64,000 bases of DNA, taken from assembly GCF_000177195.2 (NCBI RefSeq), contig NC_015953.1, positions 620,001 to 684,000 on the forward strand, written 5' to 3'. The first letter of the stretch is position 1; every line of letters starts with the position of its first letter. Both the position numbers and the translations under genes were made by a program. Below the pieces are notes generated by a model, which saw only the letters and a list, made by a program, of their open reading frames with translations, was not told the DNA's origin and searched no databases. Below, one piece after another: positions 51,461 to 61,922 of the stretch. Source of the stretch: Streptomyces sp. SirexAA-E (GTDB lineage: Bacteria > Actinomycetota > Actinomycetes > Streptomycetales > Streptomycetaceae).

Positions 51461-52537
51461 GTGAACAACTTTGGGGCGCGTGAGCTGGACGTGGTCGTGA
51501 TCGGCGCGGGGCAGGCGGGGCTGTCCGCCGCGTATCACCTGCGGCGCGCCGGATCCGAGCCGGACCGCGACTTCGTCGTCCTCGACCACGCCCCCCGGCC
51601 GGGCGGCGCCTGGCAGTTCCGGTGGCCCTCACTGACGTACGGCAAGGTGCACGGCATGCACTCCCTGCCCGGCATGGAGCTGACGGACGCCGATGACAGC
51701 CGCCCCTCGTCCGAGGTCATCGGTGCCTACTTCGCGGCGTACGAACGCCGATTCGGACTGCGGGTGCACCGGCCGGTCGAGGTGAGCGCCGTGCGCCAGG
51801 GCGAGGGCGGGCGGCTGCTCGTCGAGACCTTGGAGGGTGCGTACGCCCCGCGCGCGCTGATCAACGCGACGGGCACCTGGGACCGGCCGTTCTGGCCGCG
51901 CTACCCGGGCCAGGAGACCTTCCGGGGGCGGCAGCTGCACACCGCGGACTATCCAGGGCCGGAGGAGTTCGCCGGTCTGCGGGTGGTCGTGGTCGGCGGT
52001 GGCGCCTCGGGTACCCAGCATCTGATGGAGATCGCGGAGGTGGCGGCCGCGACGTACTGGGTGACCCGCCGGCCCCCGGTGTTCCACGAGGGGCCGTTCG
52101 GCCAGGAACAGGGGCGGGCCGCCGTCGCGATGGTGGAGGAGCGGGTACGGCGCGGGCTGCCGCCGCAGAGCGTGGTGAGCGTGACCGGGCTTCCGCTGAA
52201 CGACACCGTCCGGCGCGCCCGCGAGCAGGGCGTGCTCGACCGGCTCCCCATGTTCGAGCGGATCACGAAGGACGGGGTGGCGTGGGCCGACGGCCGTACG
52301 GCCGAGGCCGACGTGATCCTGTGGGCGACCGGTTTCCGGCCCGCGGTCGACCATCTGGCGCCGCTGAGGCTCCGCGAGCCCGGGGGCGGCATCCGCGTCG
52401 AGGACACCCGGGCCGTACGGGACCCACGGGTGCACCTGGTCGGGTACGGGCCGTCCGCCAGCACGGTCGGCGCCAACCGGGCGGGGCGCGCCGCGATCCG
52501 TTCGGTCGGGCGGCTGCTGGACCGCGTGCCCGCCTGA
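51461..52537 (+). CDS. Flavin-containing monooxygenase-like NAD(P)/FAD oxidoreductase
   Basis: 358 residues with two Rossmann motifs: FAD-binding VVVIGAGQAGLSAAYHL and NADPH-binding VVVVGGGASGTQHLMEIAE. The linker NATGTWDRPFWPRYPG and the ATGF segment (LWATGFRPAVDHL) are FMO-type. A full FxGxxxHxxxY motif is not seen; the equivalent is FRGRQLHTADYPG, as in the smaller CzcO-like bacterial group. GTG 51461; the ribosome site is weak (AGAAGA). Confidence 0.9.
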   Translation: MNNFGARELDVVVIGAGQAGLSAAYHLRRAGSEPDRDFVVLDHAPRPGGAWQFRWPSLTYGKVHGMHSLPGMELTDADDSRPSSEVIGAYFAAYERRFGLRVHRPVEVSAVRQGEGGRLLVETLEGAYAPRALINATGTWDRPFWPRYPGQETFRGRQLHTADYPGPEEFAGLRVVVVGGGASGTQHLMEIAEVAAATYWVTRRPPVFHEGPFGQEQGRAAVAMVEERVRRGLPPQSVVSVTGLPLNDTVRRAREQGVLDRLPMFERITKDGVAWADGRTAEADVILWATGFRPAVDHLAPLRLREPGGGIRVEDTRAVRDPRVHLVGYGPSASTVGANRAGRAAIRSVGRLLDRVPA

Positions 52538-52696
52538 ACCGGTCGTAGGACGAGCGGGGCGTACGGCGACGGCCGCGTGCGGTCCTGCCGGGCCCGCCGG
52601 CTGCCGACGCCCGGCACCCTCCACACCCGGCACCCGGCAACCGGCCTCCACGCACTCGCGGATGCGGTCACGGCCCCATGGGGTGGGGCCGCGCCG

Positions 52697-54514
52697 TCAG
52701 GTGACCGCGGGGGCCGGGGCGGGGGCCGTGCTGCCGTCGCGGCGGAGCAGCGCGGCGTACCGGCCGTCCTGTTCGACGAGTTCCTCGTGGGTGCCGCGCT
52801 CGGCGGCGCGGCCGCCGTCCAGGACGACGATCTGGTCGGCGTCGCGGACGGTGGAGAGGCGGTGGGCGATGGTCAGGGTGGTGCGGCCCGCCGACAGCGC
52901 GTCGATCGCCTGCTGCACGGCGTGTTCCGTACGGGTGTCGAGGGCGCTGGTCGCCTCGTCGAGGATGAGGACGGGCGGGTCCCGCAGGATGGTGCGGGCG
53001 ATGGCCAGCCGCTGCTTCTCGCCGCCCGAGAAGCGGTGACCGCGTTCGCCGACCAGGGTGTCGTAGCCGTCGGGCAGGGACGCGATGTGCTCGTGGATCT
53101 GGGCGGCGCGCGCCGCGGCCTCGATCTCCTCGGAGGTGGCGTCCGGCTTGGCGAAGCGGAGGTTCTCCGCGACGGAGGCGTGGAAGAGGTAGGTCTCCTG
53201 GGAGACCACACCGACGGCCCGGGCCAGGGTGTCGAAGTCCAGGTCCCGGACGTCGACGCCGTCGAGGGTGACCCGGCCGCCGGTGACGTCGTACAGCCGC
53301 GGCACCAGATAGCTCAGCGTGGACTTCCCGGAACCGGTGGGCCCGACGACCGCCAGGCTGTGTCCGGCCGGCACGGTCACGTCGATGCCGCTCAGGGTCG
53401 GAGCGGACTGCCCGTCGTAGCTGAAGGTGACGTCCTCGAAGGCGATCTCACCGCGGACCTTCTCCAGCCGGACGGGCTTCTCGGGCTCGGTGATGTCCAC
53501 GTCGAGATCGAGGTACTCGAAGATCCGCTGGAAGAGGGCGAGGGACGTCTGCATCTGCACGCCGGTGGAGAGCAGGCTCACGGCCGGGCGGAAGAGGCCC
53601 TGCTGGAGCGAGACGAAGGCGACCAGGGTGCCGAGGGAGACCGATGTCACGCCGGAGCGGAGGGTGAGGCCGGCCGCCCAGTAGATGACGGCGGGCATGG
53701 CCGCCATGACGATGCCGATGGTGGACATGCGCCAGCGGCCCGCCATGCTGGAACGCACCTCCAGGTCGACCAGCCGCTCCGACTCCTCGGCGAACGCCTT
53801 GGTGAGCGAGTCCGAGCGGCCCATGGTGCGGCCGAGCAGGATGCCGCTGACCGAGAGCGACTCGGTGACCGTGGCCGCCATCGCGGCCATCTGCTTCTGG
53901 CGCTGGGTGGTGATCTTCTTGCGCTCCTGGCCGACGCGGCGGCTGATCCACACGAAGACGGGCAGCAGGAGCAGCGAGACGACGGTGAGCCGCCAGTCCA
54001 GCGCGAGCATGGCGACCACGGTGGCGATGACCGCGGTGAGGTTGGAGACCAGCGAGGTCGCGGTCGAGGTGACCGTCGCCTGCATCCCGCCGATGTCGTT
54101 GGCGATGCGGGACTGGACCTCACCGGTGCGGGTCCTGGTGAAGAAGGCGAGCGGCATGCGCTGGAGCTGGGTGTAGACGGCGGTGCGCAGGTCGTGCATG
54201 ACCCGCTGGCCGACCGTCGTGGAGATCAGGGTCTGCAGCACGCCGAACACGCTGTTGGTCACGGCCGTGAGGACCATACCGAGCGCGAGCAGCGTGAGCA
54301 GCCCCGTGCGCCCCTGCGGGATCGCGGTGTCCAGGATCTCGCGGAGCAGGAACGGGGAGGCGACGGACACCAGCGAGGAGGCGCCGACCAGCAGCCCCAC
54401 CAGGGCGAGCCTGCCGCGGTAGGGGCGGAAGAGGCGGAAGATGCGGCGCAGCTCGGCGGGCGGCTGGCCGCCGTCCCGCGCGGGGGGTGTCCACAGAGGT
54501 TCGTCGGGTTTCAT
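52697..54514 (-). CDS. ABC exporter half-transporter (membrane domain plus ATPase)
   Basis: 605-residue homodimeric-type multidrug or lipid exporter. Six helices lie in about 30-320. The ATPase is complete: Walker A GPTGSGKST, Q-loop VSQETYLF, signature FSGGEKQRLAIAR, Walker B VLILDEATSALD, H-loop IAHRLSTV. ATG 54514 (MKPDEPLWTP) follows AAGGAG; the ATG at 54595 would put the start inside the MarR operator. Divergent from the MarR gene, so likely under its control. Confidence 0.92.
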   Translation of the reverse strand: MKPDEPLWTPPARDGGQPPAELRRIFRLFRPYRGRLALVGLLVGASSLVSVASPFLLREILDTAIPQGRTGLLTLLALGMVLTAVTNSVFGVLQTLISTTVGQRVMHDLRTAVYTQLQRMPLAFFTRTRTGEVQSRIANDIGGMQATVTSTATSLVSNLTAVIATVVAMLALDWRLTVVSLLLLPVFVWISRRVGQERKKITTQRQKQMAAMAATVTESLSVSGILLGRTMGRSDSLTKAFAEESERLVDLEVRSSMAGRWRMSTIGIVMAAMPAVIYWAAGLTLRSGVTSVSLGTLVAFVSLQQGLFRPAVSLLSTGVQMQTSLALFQRIFEYLDLDVDITEPEKPVRLEKVRGEIAFEDVTFSYDGQSAPTLSGIDVTVPAGHSLAVVGPTGSGKSTLSYLVPRLYDVTGGRVTLDGVDVRDLDFDTLARAVGVVSQETYLFHASVAENLRFAKPDATSEEIEAAARAAQIHEHIASLPDGYDTLVGERGHRFSGGEKQRLAIARTILRDPPVLILDEATSALDTRTEHAVQQAIDALSAGRTTLTIAHRLSTVRDADQIVVLDGGRAAERGTHEELVEQDGRYAALLRRDGSTAPAPAPAVT

Positions 54515-54592
54515 GGGCTCCTTCGACCGGGACGAGGCGGGCGGAAACGGGATCAGGAAGGACAGGGAGCCGGCCTCTTCGAGAGGATAGCT

Positions 54593-54635
54593 CATTGTTA
54601 CCTGTACTCACAATGAACAAGGTCCTGTTATTGTT
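54593..54635. promoter_or_regulatory. Candidate MarR operators
   Basis: AT-rich island in GC-rich DNA between the ABC and MarR genes. CATTGT (54593-54598) mirrors ACAATG (54610-54615), and AACAA (54616-54620) mirrors TTGTT (54631-54635). Two adjacent dyads with 10-11-bp spacers suit dimeric MarR proteins and would cover both promoters. Confidence 0.6.
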
Positions 54636-54640
54636 CCCCC

Positions 54641-55087
54641 ATGGACTCCCCCGACTCCGACGGCCTCCTGGCCGAGCAGTTGCTGCGGCTCACGCGCCGG
54701 CTCCAGCGCATCCAGAGCAGGCAGCTGGAGCCGATAGGCATCACACCGGCCCAGTTCCGGCTGCTGCGCACCGTCGCGCACTACGACGAGCCGCCCCGGA
54801 TGGCCGATCTGGCCCTTCGGCTCGACGTCGTGCCGCGCGCGGTGACCACCCTGGTGGACGGTCTGGAGGCGAGCGGCCGCGTCCGCCGCGCCCCGGATCC
54901 GACCAACCGTCGGGTGGTCCGCATCGAGATCACCGAGGAGGGCCGTGCGGTGCTGCGCTCCCTGCGCGACGCGCGCAGGGCCGCCGCGCAGGAGATCCTG
55001 GCTCCGTTGACCGCCGAACAGCGTGAGGTGCTCGGCGGGCTGCTGACCGCTCTGGTCGACGGGATGCCGGAGCGCCACCACCGCTGA
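54641..55087 (+). CDS. MarR-family regulator
   Basis: 148-residue winged-helix repressor: QLEPIGITPAQFRLLRTVAH, then MADLALRLDVVPRAVTTLVD (recognition helix) and the wing RRAPDPTNRRVVRIEITEEG. ATG 54641 lies 6 bp after the second dyad, so self-repression is likely. Confidence 0.92.
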   Translation: MDSPDSDGLLAEQLLRLTRRLQRIQSRQLEPIGITPAQFRLLRTVAHYDEPPRMADLALRLDVVPRAVTTLVDGLEASGRVRRAPDPTNRRVVRIEITEEGRAVLRSLRDARRAAAQEILAPLTAEQREVLGGLLTALVDGMPERHHR

Positions 55088-55132
55088 GGCACACGGTGCG
55101 GCCGCCGCACCCCGTCGTCGAGGGATCACGAG

Positions 55133-58072
55133 ATGCCGCTGTTCGAGCCGAAGCCCGAAGCCCTCCGCCCGGACACGGCGCGGGAGCCCGCGCCCGACCG
55201 GGTGCCCGCCCGCCAGGCGCCGGGCACCCCCGCTCCCCTGCGGGAGGGTCTGGCGGCCCTGCTCGGTCCGGAGAAGGTGCTGTGGAAGATCTCCGACCTC
55301 GTGCGGTACGCCTCCGACGCCAGCCCCTACCGCTTCCTGCCCCAGGTCGTGGTGGTCCCGGAGGACATCGACGACGTCTCGGCGGTCCTCTCCTACGCCC
55401 ACGGACACGGCCGCAACGTGGTCTTCCGGGCCGCCGGCACCAGCCTCAACGGCCAGGCGCAGGGCGAGGACATCCTCGTGGACGTACGCCGCCACTGGAC
55501 CGGGATCGAGGTGCTGGACGGCGGCACCCGGGCCCGCATCCGCCCCGGGACGACCGTCATGCGGGCCAACGCCGCCCTCGCCCGGCACGGTCGGCTGCTC
55601 GGCCCCGACCCGGCCAGCGCGATCGCCTGCACCGTCGGCGGTGTCGTCGCGAACAACGCCTCGGGGATGGCCGCCGGGACGACCCGCAACTCCTACCGCA
55701 CGGTCGCCTCGCTGACCTTCGTCCTGCCGAGCGGCACGGTGGTCGACACGGGTGACCCGGACGCCGACGGCCTGCTGCGGCGGGCGGAGCCGGATCTCTG
55801 CGACGGGCTGCTGGCCCTCAAGTCCGAGATCGAGCGGGACAAGGCGCTGACCGCCCGGATCCGCGCCAAGTACGAGATCAAGAACACCAACGGATACCGC
55901 CTCGACGCGTTCCTGGACGGTGCCACGCCCGTCCAGATCCTGCGGGGTCTGATGGTCGGTTCCCAGGGCACCTTCGGGTTCATCTCCGAGGTGGTCTTCG
56001 ACACCCTGCCCCTGGACCGGTACGTCTCCTCCGCGCTGCTGTTCTTCCCGTCGCTGCCCGCGGCGGCGGCGGCCGTCCCCCGGTTCAACGAGGCGGGTGC
56101 CGTAGCCGTGGAGCTGATGGACGGCAACACGCTGCGCGCCTCCGTCAGTGTCCAGGGCGTCCCCGCCGACTGGGCGGGGCTGCCGGCCGGGACGACCGCG
56201 CTGCTGGTGGAGTTCCGCGCTCCGGACGAGTCCGCGCTGGCGGCGTACGAGCGGGCGGCGGCGGCCGTCGCGGGGCTCGACCTGGTGGTGCCGGTGCCCT
56301 CCGTGACCAACGGGTTCACCCGGGACCCCGGCACCGTCGCCGGGTACTGGAAGGCCCGCAAGGCGTTCGTCACCGCCGTCGGCGGCTCGCGCCCCGCGGG
56401 TACGACGCTCATCACGGAGGACTTCGCCGTACCGCCCTCCCGGCTCGCCGAGGCCTGCGAGGCCCTGCTGGAGCTCCAGGAGGTGCACGGCTTCGACGCC
56501 GCGGTCGCCGGCCACGCGGCCCACGGGAACCTGCACTTCCTGCTCTCCTTCGACGCCGCGAAGCCGTCCGACGTCGAGCGGTACGCCGCGTTCATGGACG
56601 ACTTCTGCGCCCTGGTCGTCGAGCGGTTCGACGGGTCGTTGAAGGCGGAACACGCCACCGGCCGCAACATCGCGCCGTTCCTGGAGCTGGAGTGGGGGTC
56701 CCGGGCGACGGAGCTGATGTGGCGTACGAAGCAGGTCATCGACCCCGACGGGGTGCTGGCCCCGCGGATCGTGCTGGACCGCGACCCGAAGGCCCATCTG
56801 CGCGGCCTCAAGACGATCCCCAAGGTCGAACCGGTCGCCGACCCCTGCATCGAGTGCGGCTTCTGCGAACCGACCTGCCCCAGCGAGGACCTGACCACCA
56901 CCCCGCGCCAGCGCATCGTGCTGCGCCGCGAGATGATGCGCCAGCCGGACGGCTCCCCCGTGCAGACGGGCCTGCTCGACGCGTACGGGTACGACGCCGT
57001 GGACACCTGCGCGGGGGACTCCACCTGCAAGCTGGCCTGCCCCGTCGGCATCGACACCGGCGCGATGATGAAGGACTTCCGCCACCACCGGCACACACCC
57101 CGCGAGGAGCGCGTCGCCACGCTCACCGCGAAGCACTTCAAGGCGTTGGAGGCCTCGGCCCGGCTCGCGGTCGCCGCGGCCGACGTCCTGACCGACCGGG
57201 TCGGTGACCGGCTGCTGGAGTCCGTGACCCGGCTCGCCCGCAAGGCCGTACGCCCGGACCTGGTGCCGGAGTGGCTGCCCGAGATCCCCGGCGCCGCCCC
57301 GCGTCGACTGCCTCCCACGTCGCGCGCCGGTGCGCACGCCGTCTACTACCCGGCCTGCGTGAACCGCATCTTCGCGGGACCCGAGGACGCCGGGGCGCTC
57401 TCGCTCGCCGACTCCGTGGTCTCCCTGTCGGCCCGGGCCGGCAGGCCCGTCTGGATCCCCGACGACGTCCGCGGGACGTGCTGCGCGACCATCTGGCACT
57501 CCAAGGGGTACCTCGCGGCCAACGCCGTGATGGCCAACCGCATCGTGGAGGCCGCCTGGGGCTGGACCGCGGGCGGCACGCTGCCCCTGGTCGTCGACGC
57601 GTCCTCCTGCACCCTGGGCATCGCTCATGAGGTGGTGCCGTACCTCACCGACGACAACAGGGAGTTGCACAGCGAGCTGACCGTCGTCGACTCGCTGGTC
57701 TGGGCCGCCGAGGAACTGCTCCCGACGCTGACCGTGTTCCGCACGGTCGGCTCCGCCGTCCTGCACCCCACCTGTTCCATGGAACACCTGGGCGACGTGG
57801 CGCAGCTGCGCACGGTCGCCGAGGCCTGCGCCGACGAGGTCGTGATCCCCGACGACGCGGGCTGCTGCGGATTCGCCGGCGACCGCGGCATGCTGCACAA
57901 GGAGCTCACCGACTCGGCGACCGCCAAGGAGGGCGCGGAGGTGGCCGCCCGGGAGTACGGCGCCCATCTGTCGGCCAACCGGATGTGTGAGATCGGGATG
58001 GACCGGGCCACCGGGCACCGCTACCGCTCCGTGCTCATCGAGCTGGAGCGGGCCACCCGGCCGGTGCTCTGA
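55133..58072 (+). CDS. FAD/4Fe-4S oxidoreductase (D-lactate/glycolate dehydrogenase-like fusion)
   Basis: 979-residue fusion of a flavin dehydrogenase and an iron-sulfur electron carrier. FAD-binding PCMH domain at about 65-270 ([37 protein letters not shown]). FAD-linked oxidase C-terminal domain up to about 560 ([15 protein letters not shown]). Two 4Fe-4S clusters: [12 protein letters not shown] and [14 protein letters not shown]. Two CCG-type domains follow, with [10 protein letters not shown] and [12 protein letters not shown]. This matches GlcD-GlcF-like fusions that oxidise D-2-hydroxy acids and pass electrons to quinone. ATG 55133 follows GAGGGA. Confidence 0.92.
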   Translation: MPLFEPKPEALRPDTAREPAPDRVPARQAPGTPAPLREGLAALLGPEKVLWKISDLVRYASDASPYRFLPQVVVVPEDIDDVSAVLSYAHGHGRNVVFRAAGTSLNGQAQGEDILVDVRRHWTGIEVLDGGTRARIRPGTTVMRANAALARHGRLLGPDPASAIACTVGGVVANNASGMAAGTTRNSYRTVASLTFVLPSGTVVDTGDPDADGLLRRAEPDLCDGLLALKSEIERDKALTARIRAKYEIKNTNGYRLDAFLDGATPVQILRGLMVGSQGTFGFISEVVFDTLPLDRYVSSALLFFPSLPAAAAAVPRFNEAGAVAVELMDGNTLRASVSVQGVPADWAGLPAGTTALLVEFRAPDESALAAYERAAAAVAGLDLVVPVPSVTNGFTRDPGTVAGYWKARKAFVTAVGGSRPAGTTLITEDFAVPPSRLAEACEALLELQEVHGFDAAVAGHAAHGNLHFLLSFDAAKPSDVERYAAFMDDFCALVVERFDGSLKAEHATGRNIAPFLELEWGSRATELMWRTKQVIDPDGVLAPRIVLDRDPKAHLRGLKTIPKVEPVADPCIECGFCEPTCPSEDLTTTPRQRIVLRREMMRQPDGSPVQTGLLDAYGYDAVDTCAGDSTCKLACPVGIDTGAMMKDFRHHRHTPREERVATLTAKHFKALEASARLAVAAADVLTDRVGDRLLESVTRLARKAVRPDLVPEWLPEIPGAAPRRLPPTSRAGAHAVYYPACVNRIFAGPEDAGALSLADSVVSLSARAGRPVWIPDDVRGTCCATIWHSKGYLAANAVMANRIVEAAWGWTAGGTLPLVVDASSCTLGIAHEVVPYLTDDNRELHSELTVVDSLVWAAEELLPTLTVFRTVGSAVLHPTCSMEHLGDVAQLRTVAEACADEVVIPDDAGCCGFAGDRGMLHKELTDSATAKEGAEVAAREYGAHLSANRMCEIGMDRATGHRYRSVLIELERATRPVL

Positions 58073-58151
58073 CGGGCGATCAGCGCGTGGGCGTGCCGCC
58101 CCAGGCCCGATCGGGCACCGCGGCCGGCCGCGTCCCGCCGTGCCCGATCGC

Positions 58152-58191
58152 GTGAGGGCTGTCCCGCCAGGTACGACGGGGCAGCCCTCAC
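58152..58191 (+). terminator. Terminator after the FAD/Fe-S gene
   Basis: 15-bp stem (58152-58166 with 58177-58191, one G-U type mismatch) and 10-nt loop, followed by a short A-rich run. Confidence 0.75.
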
Positions 58192-58209
58192 CCGCGAAAA
58201 GTCCATGGT

Positions 58210-58227
58210 TTGGACGCGGGAGTCCAA
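58210..58227. promoter_or_regulatory. Operator-like dyad upstream of GH109-type gene
   Basis: TTGGAC-GCGGGA-GTCCAA, perfect 6-bp arms with a 6-bp spacer. An overlapping GTCCA-TGGTT-TGGAC (58201-58215) lies just to the left. About 130 bp ahead of the ATG. Confidence 0.5.
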
Positions 58228-58358
58228 TCGCTTTCCTTGCGTCGCAACAGCCCCACCGTCCAGGGTCCTTACCGAGGTTCCGACCCGCCGCAGCCATCTG
58301 TCCACGCGGGCCGGTGCCTCCGTACGCGCACCGTCAGATCCCCTTTTGTGGAGGCTCG

Positions 58359-59819
58359 ATGAATGACGACGTACCTGGGGGCCTGGACCCTCGGGGCCAG
58401 GACCCGCAGACCACGAACGACGGCTCGCCGAGCCGTCGTTCCGTGCTTCGCACCACCGCCGGTGTGGTCGGGGCCGCGAGCGCCGGGCTCGGGCTCGGAG
58501 CGCTCGGCACCGGCTCGGCGTCGGCCGCGGAGCACACGGCGGACGCCGACCCCCTGTCCGTACCGGCCCGCAGGGGCGCCACCATGGCCGGGGTCCGCTT
58601 CGACCGGCGTTCGACCGTACGGGTGGGCATCGTCGGCCTGGGCAACCGCGGCGGCAGCATGATCGATCTCTTCCTCGCCGTCGAGGGGGTGCGGGTCGTC
58701 GCCGTGTGCGACCCCGTGAAGGACAAGGCCGAGCGTGCCGCCGCCAAGGTGACGGCCGCGGGTCAGCCGGCCCCCGCGGTGTACGCGCACGGGGAGGACG
58801 ACTACGCGAACCTGTGCAGGCGCGGGGACATCGACTTCGTCTACGTGGCGACTCCGTGGGACTTCCACTTCGAGATGGCCAGGACCGCCCTGCTCAACGG
58901 CAAGCACGTCGGGGTCGAGTGCCCCGTCGCCCTGCGACTGGACCAGCTCTGGGAGCTGGTCGACCTCTCGGAGCGGACCCGCCGCCACTGCATGCAGCTG
59001 GAGAACTGTTGTTACGGCCGCAACGAGATGCGTGTACTGCGCATGGCGCACGCCGGTCTCTTCGGCGACCTGCTGCACGGGGCGGGCGCGTACAACCACG
59101 ATCTGCGCGGCCTGATGTTCGACCCCGGCTACTACGAGGGCCCCTGGCGGCGGCTGTGGCACACCCGGCTGCGGGGGGACCTGTACCCCAACCACGGCTT
59201 CGGCCCGGTCGCCAACTACATGGACGTCAACCGCGGCGACCGCGCGGTCAGCATCACGAGTGTCGGCTCCCCCTCGCTCGGCCTGGCCGCCTACCGCAAG
59301 GAGCACATGCCGGCCGGTGACCCGAGCTGGAAGGAGACGTACATCGAGAGCGACCGCACGATCAGTCTCGTCCAGACCGCCAAGGGCCGGGTGATCCGCC
59401 TGGAGCACGACGTGTCGACGCCCCACCCCTACTCACGGATCAACAGCCTCGGCGGTACGAAGGGGGTGTTCGAGGACTATCCCGAGCGGATCTACCTCGA
59501 ACCCGACCACACGAACGACGAGTGGGCGGACTTCTCCGCGTACGCCGACTGGGACCACTGGCTGTGGAAGAACCACGCCAACCCGCCCGGCGGTCACGGG
59601 GGCATGGACTACATGATGGTGTTCCGGCTGATGCAGTGCATGCGTCTGGGCCTCGCCCCCGACTTCGACGTGTACGACGCCGCCACCTGGACCGCGCCCG
59701 TACCGCTGAGCCACCTCTCCATCAAGGCCAAGGGCGCACCGCAGCAGATACCCGACTTCACCCGGGGTGAGTGGAGGAAGGCCCGTTCCGGCATGGACTC
59801 CACCGAGCCCGTGGAGTAG
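58359..59819 (+). CDS. Tat-exported Gfo/Idh/MocA oxidoreductase, GH109-like
   Basis: 486 residues. Twin-arginine leader ([17 protein letters not shown]). NAD-binding Rossmann domain with [11 protein letters not shown], then [13 protein letters not shown] and YVATPWDFH. The second half ([50 protein letters not shown]) matches GH109 enzymes, which cleave alpha-N-acetylgalactosamine by a NAD-dependent redox mechanism. GTGGAGG lies 7 nt before ATG 58359. Tat export with bound NAD fits the family. Substrate is not certain. Confidence 0.9.
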   Translation: MNDDVPGGLDPRGQDPQTTNDGSPSRRSVLRTTAGVVGAASAGLGLGALGTGSASAAEHTADADPLSVPARRGATMAGVRFDRRSTVRVGIVGLGNRGGSMIDLFLAVEGVRVVAVCDPVKDKAERAAAKVTAAGQPAPAVYAHGEDDYANLCRRGDIDFVYVATPWDFHFEMARTALLNGKHVGVECPVALRLDQLWELVDLSERTRRHCMQLENCCYGRNEMRVLRMAHAGLFGDLLHGAGAYNHDLRGLMFDPGYYEGPWRRLWHTRLRGDLYPNHGFGPVANYMDVNRGDRAVSITSVGSPSLGLAAYRKEHMPAGDPSWKETYIESDRTISLVQTAKGRVIRLEHDVSTPHPYSRINSLGGTKGVFEDYPERIYLEPDHTNDEWADFSAYADWDHWLWKNHANPPGGHGGMDYMMVFRLMQCMRLGLAPDFDVYDAATWTAPVPLSHLSIKAKGAPQQIPDFTRGEWRKARSGMDSTEPVE

Positions 59820-59999
59820 GTGCGTTCGACGCCCCGCCGCCCCTGCGGCGGCGGGGCCTGTCCCGGGACCGGCAGAGGCTGTCACGGCGAAATAAATCGC
59901 TTGCCTCGCAGAGGGGCGGGAAGCGAACCTTGCACGGTTTGCTCCCCCTGTTCCACGAGATCCCTACGGGTCTCCGCTCCTTCCGATCCTTGGGACGTC

Positions 60000-61922
60000 A
60001 TGCAGATTCGCGATCTTCCGTACTCGGATCCCGGCGATCCCGACGTCAGGTCGGGTCCACGTTTCCTCCTGTGGCTGGGCCGCGGTCAGCTCACCGGCCA
60101 GCTCAAGTCCCTCTTCTGGGGGCTGATGCACCAGTGCGCGATCGCCGGGCTGCCGCTCGGCGTGGGACTCGCGGTCCAGGCCGTCGTCGAACGCTCCGGC
60201 CGCTCTCTCGCGATCGCCGGGGTGCTCATCGCCGCGCTGGGCGTCCTGATCGCGGTGGGTGACACCATGCTCCACCGGACGGCGGTCACCAACTGGATCA
60301 CCGCGGCGGCCCGGGTGCAGCAGCTGCTGGCGCGCAAGACGGCCGAGCTGGGGTCGGCGCTGACCCGGCGGGTCGCGGCGGGTGAGGTCGTCGCCGTCTC
60401 CACCGGGGACGTCGAGAAGATCGGCTGGTTCGTCGAGGCACTGTCACGATTCGCCGCCGCCGCGGTCGCCCTCGTCCTGATCTGCGTGGGGCTCGTCCTC
60501 TACCTCCCCTCCCTGGGCCTGCTGGTCGCGCTCGCGGTGCCCGCCCTCGCCCTCGCGGTCCTGCCGCTCCTCCCCCGGGCCACCCGGCGGGCGGACGTCC
60601 AGCGTGAGAAGGCGGGTCACGCCACCGAGCTGGCCTCCGACACGGTGGCGGGGCTCCGGGTGCTGCGAGGGATCGGCGGCGAGGAGTTGTTCCTCGGCCG
60701 CTACCGGCGCGCCTCCCAGGAGGTGCGCGAGGCGGCGGTGCGCAGCGCGCGCATGTGGGCCCTGATCTCGGCGGTCCAGGTGCTCCTGCCCGGGCTGCTG
60801 CTGATCGCACTGGTCCGGTACGGGGCCGCACTGGTCCAGGACGGCCGGATCGAGGTCGGGCAGCTGGTCACCGTCTACAGTGCCGCGACACTGATGCTCT
60901 TCCCGCTGCGGCACTTCGAGGAGATCGCCATGGCGTACTCCTTCTCCCGGCCCTCCGCGCAGCGGGCCGTCCGGGTGCTGGCCCTGAAGCGCAGCACCCA
61001 GCCGTCGACGCTCGGTGCCATGGTCCCGGAAGGTGACCTCTACGACCCGGTGACCGGACTGCTGGCGCCTCGGGGCCTGTTCACCGCCGTGGTCTGCGGC
61101 GACCCCGACGAGGCGGGCCGACTGGCCGACCGGCTCGGCGGCCACGCCGAGCCGGACAGCACACGGGCGGACGGCGGCGAAGGGGGCGGCGAGGCGGACA
61201 CGGCCGGAGCGGACGGCACCGGGCAGGACCGTGCCGGTCCACGGCCGCTCCCCTCGGTCCTGCTGGGTGGCGTGGCCCTGGACGAGCTGCCGCTCGACTC
61301 GGCCCGGACCGCGGTGCTCGTGCAGGACAAGGACCCGGTGCTGCTCTCCGGGACGCTGCGCGAACTGCTGGACGTACCGTCGGCGGGCACGGTGGCCGCT
61401 GAGGACGCCCTGGCAGCCGCGCAGTGTGCCGACGTGCTGGACGCGCTGGCCCAGGCGTCCGTCGACGCGGACGGCGATCCCATGAACACCCGGATCACCG
61501 AGCGGGGCCGCTCCCTCTCCGGCGGTCAGCGGCAGCGGCTCGCGCTGGCGCGCTCCCTGGTCACCGATCCCGAGGCACTGGTGCTGGACGAGCCGACGTC
61601 CGCCGTCGACTCGCACACGGAGGCCCGGGTCGCCGCCGGTGTGAAGCGACTGCGGCGGGGCCGCACGACGGTGGCGTTCTCCTCGTCCCCCTTGCTGCTG
61701 GACCTCGCCGACCGGGTGGCGCTGGTGCGCGGCGGCCGGGTCGTGGCAGCCGGTACCCACCGTGACCTGCTGCGGGACGAGCCGTACTACCGTGCCGTCG
61801 TCACCCGGGAGAGCGACGACGGCACCGCGGCCCCGGCCGCCCAGGACGCACAGGACCGGCTCGCCTCGATCGACGCGTCGCGGACGGCCGCAGCCATCGA
61901 GGACATCGAGGAGAGGGCATGA
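60000..61922 (+). CDS. Heterodimeric ABC exporter subunit with degenerate Walker A
   Basis: 640 residues: six membrane helices in about 25-320 and an ATPase-like domain after about 345. The P-loop is gone: the position reads CGDPDEAGRLAD (366-377) with no GKS/T. The signature LSGGQ (506-510) and Walker B LVLDEPTSA (Asp530, Glu531) remain; the switch His is Ser561. A Glu/Asp/Gly-rich insert (about 385-420) replaces part of the core. ATG 60000. The stop overlaps the partner gene's ATG as ATGA, so the two chains are made together. Substrate unknown. Confidence 0.9.
   Translation: MQIRDLPYSDPGDPDVRSGPRFLLWLGRGQLTGQLKSLFWGLMHQCAIAGLPLGVGLAVQAVVERSGRSLAIAGVLIAALGVLIAVGDTMLHRTAVTNWITAAARVQQLLARKTAELGSALTRRVAAGEVVAVSTGDVEKIGWFVEALSRFAAAAVALVLICVGLVLYLPSLGLLVALAVPALALAVLPLLPRATRRADVQREKAGHATELASDTVAGLRVLRGIGGEELFLGRYRRASQEVREAAVRSARMWALISAVQVLLPGLLLIALVRYGAALVQDGRIEVGQLVTVYSAATLMLFPLRHFEEIAMAYSFSRPSAQRAVRVLALKRSTQPSTLGAMVPEGDLYDPVTGLLAPRGLFTAVVCGDPDEAGRLADRLGGHAEPDSTRADGGEGGGEADTAGADGTGQDRAGPRPLPSVLLGGVALDELPLDSARTAVLVQDKDPVLLSGTLRELLDVPSAGTVAAEDALAAAQCADVLDALAQASVDADGDPMNTRITERGRSLSGGQRQRLALARSLVTDPEALVLDEPTSAVDSHTEARVAAGVKRLRRGRTTVAFSSSPLLLDLADRVALVRGGRVVAAGTHRDLLRDEPYYRAVVTRESDDGTAAPAAQDAQDRLASIDASRTAAAIEDIEERA

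Noticed and set aside
54608-58297. 1229-codon minus-strand frame antisense to the FAD/Fe-S gene
   Set aside because: Longest frame in the window but a codon-bias artefact without any recognisable domain.
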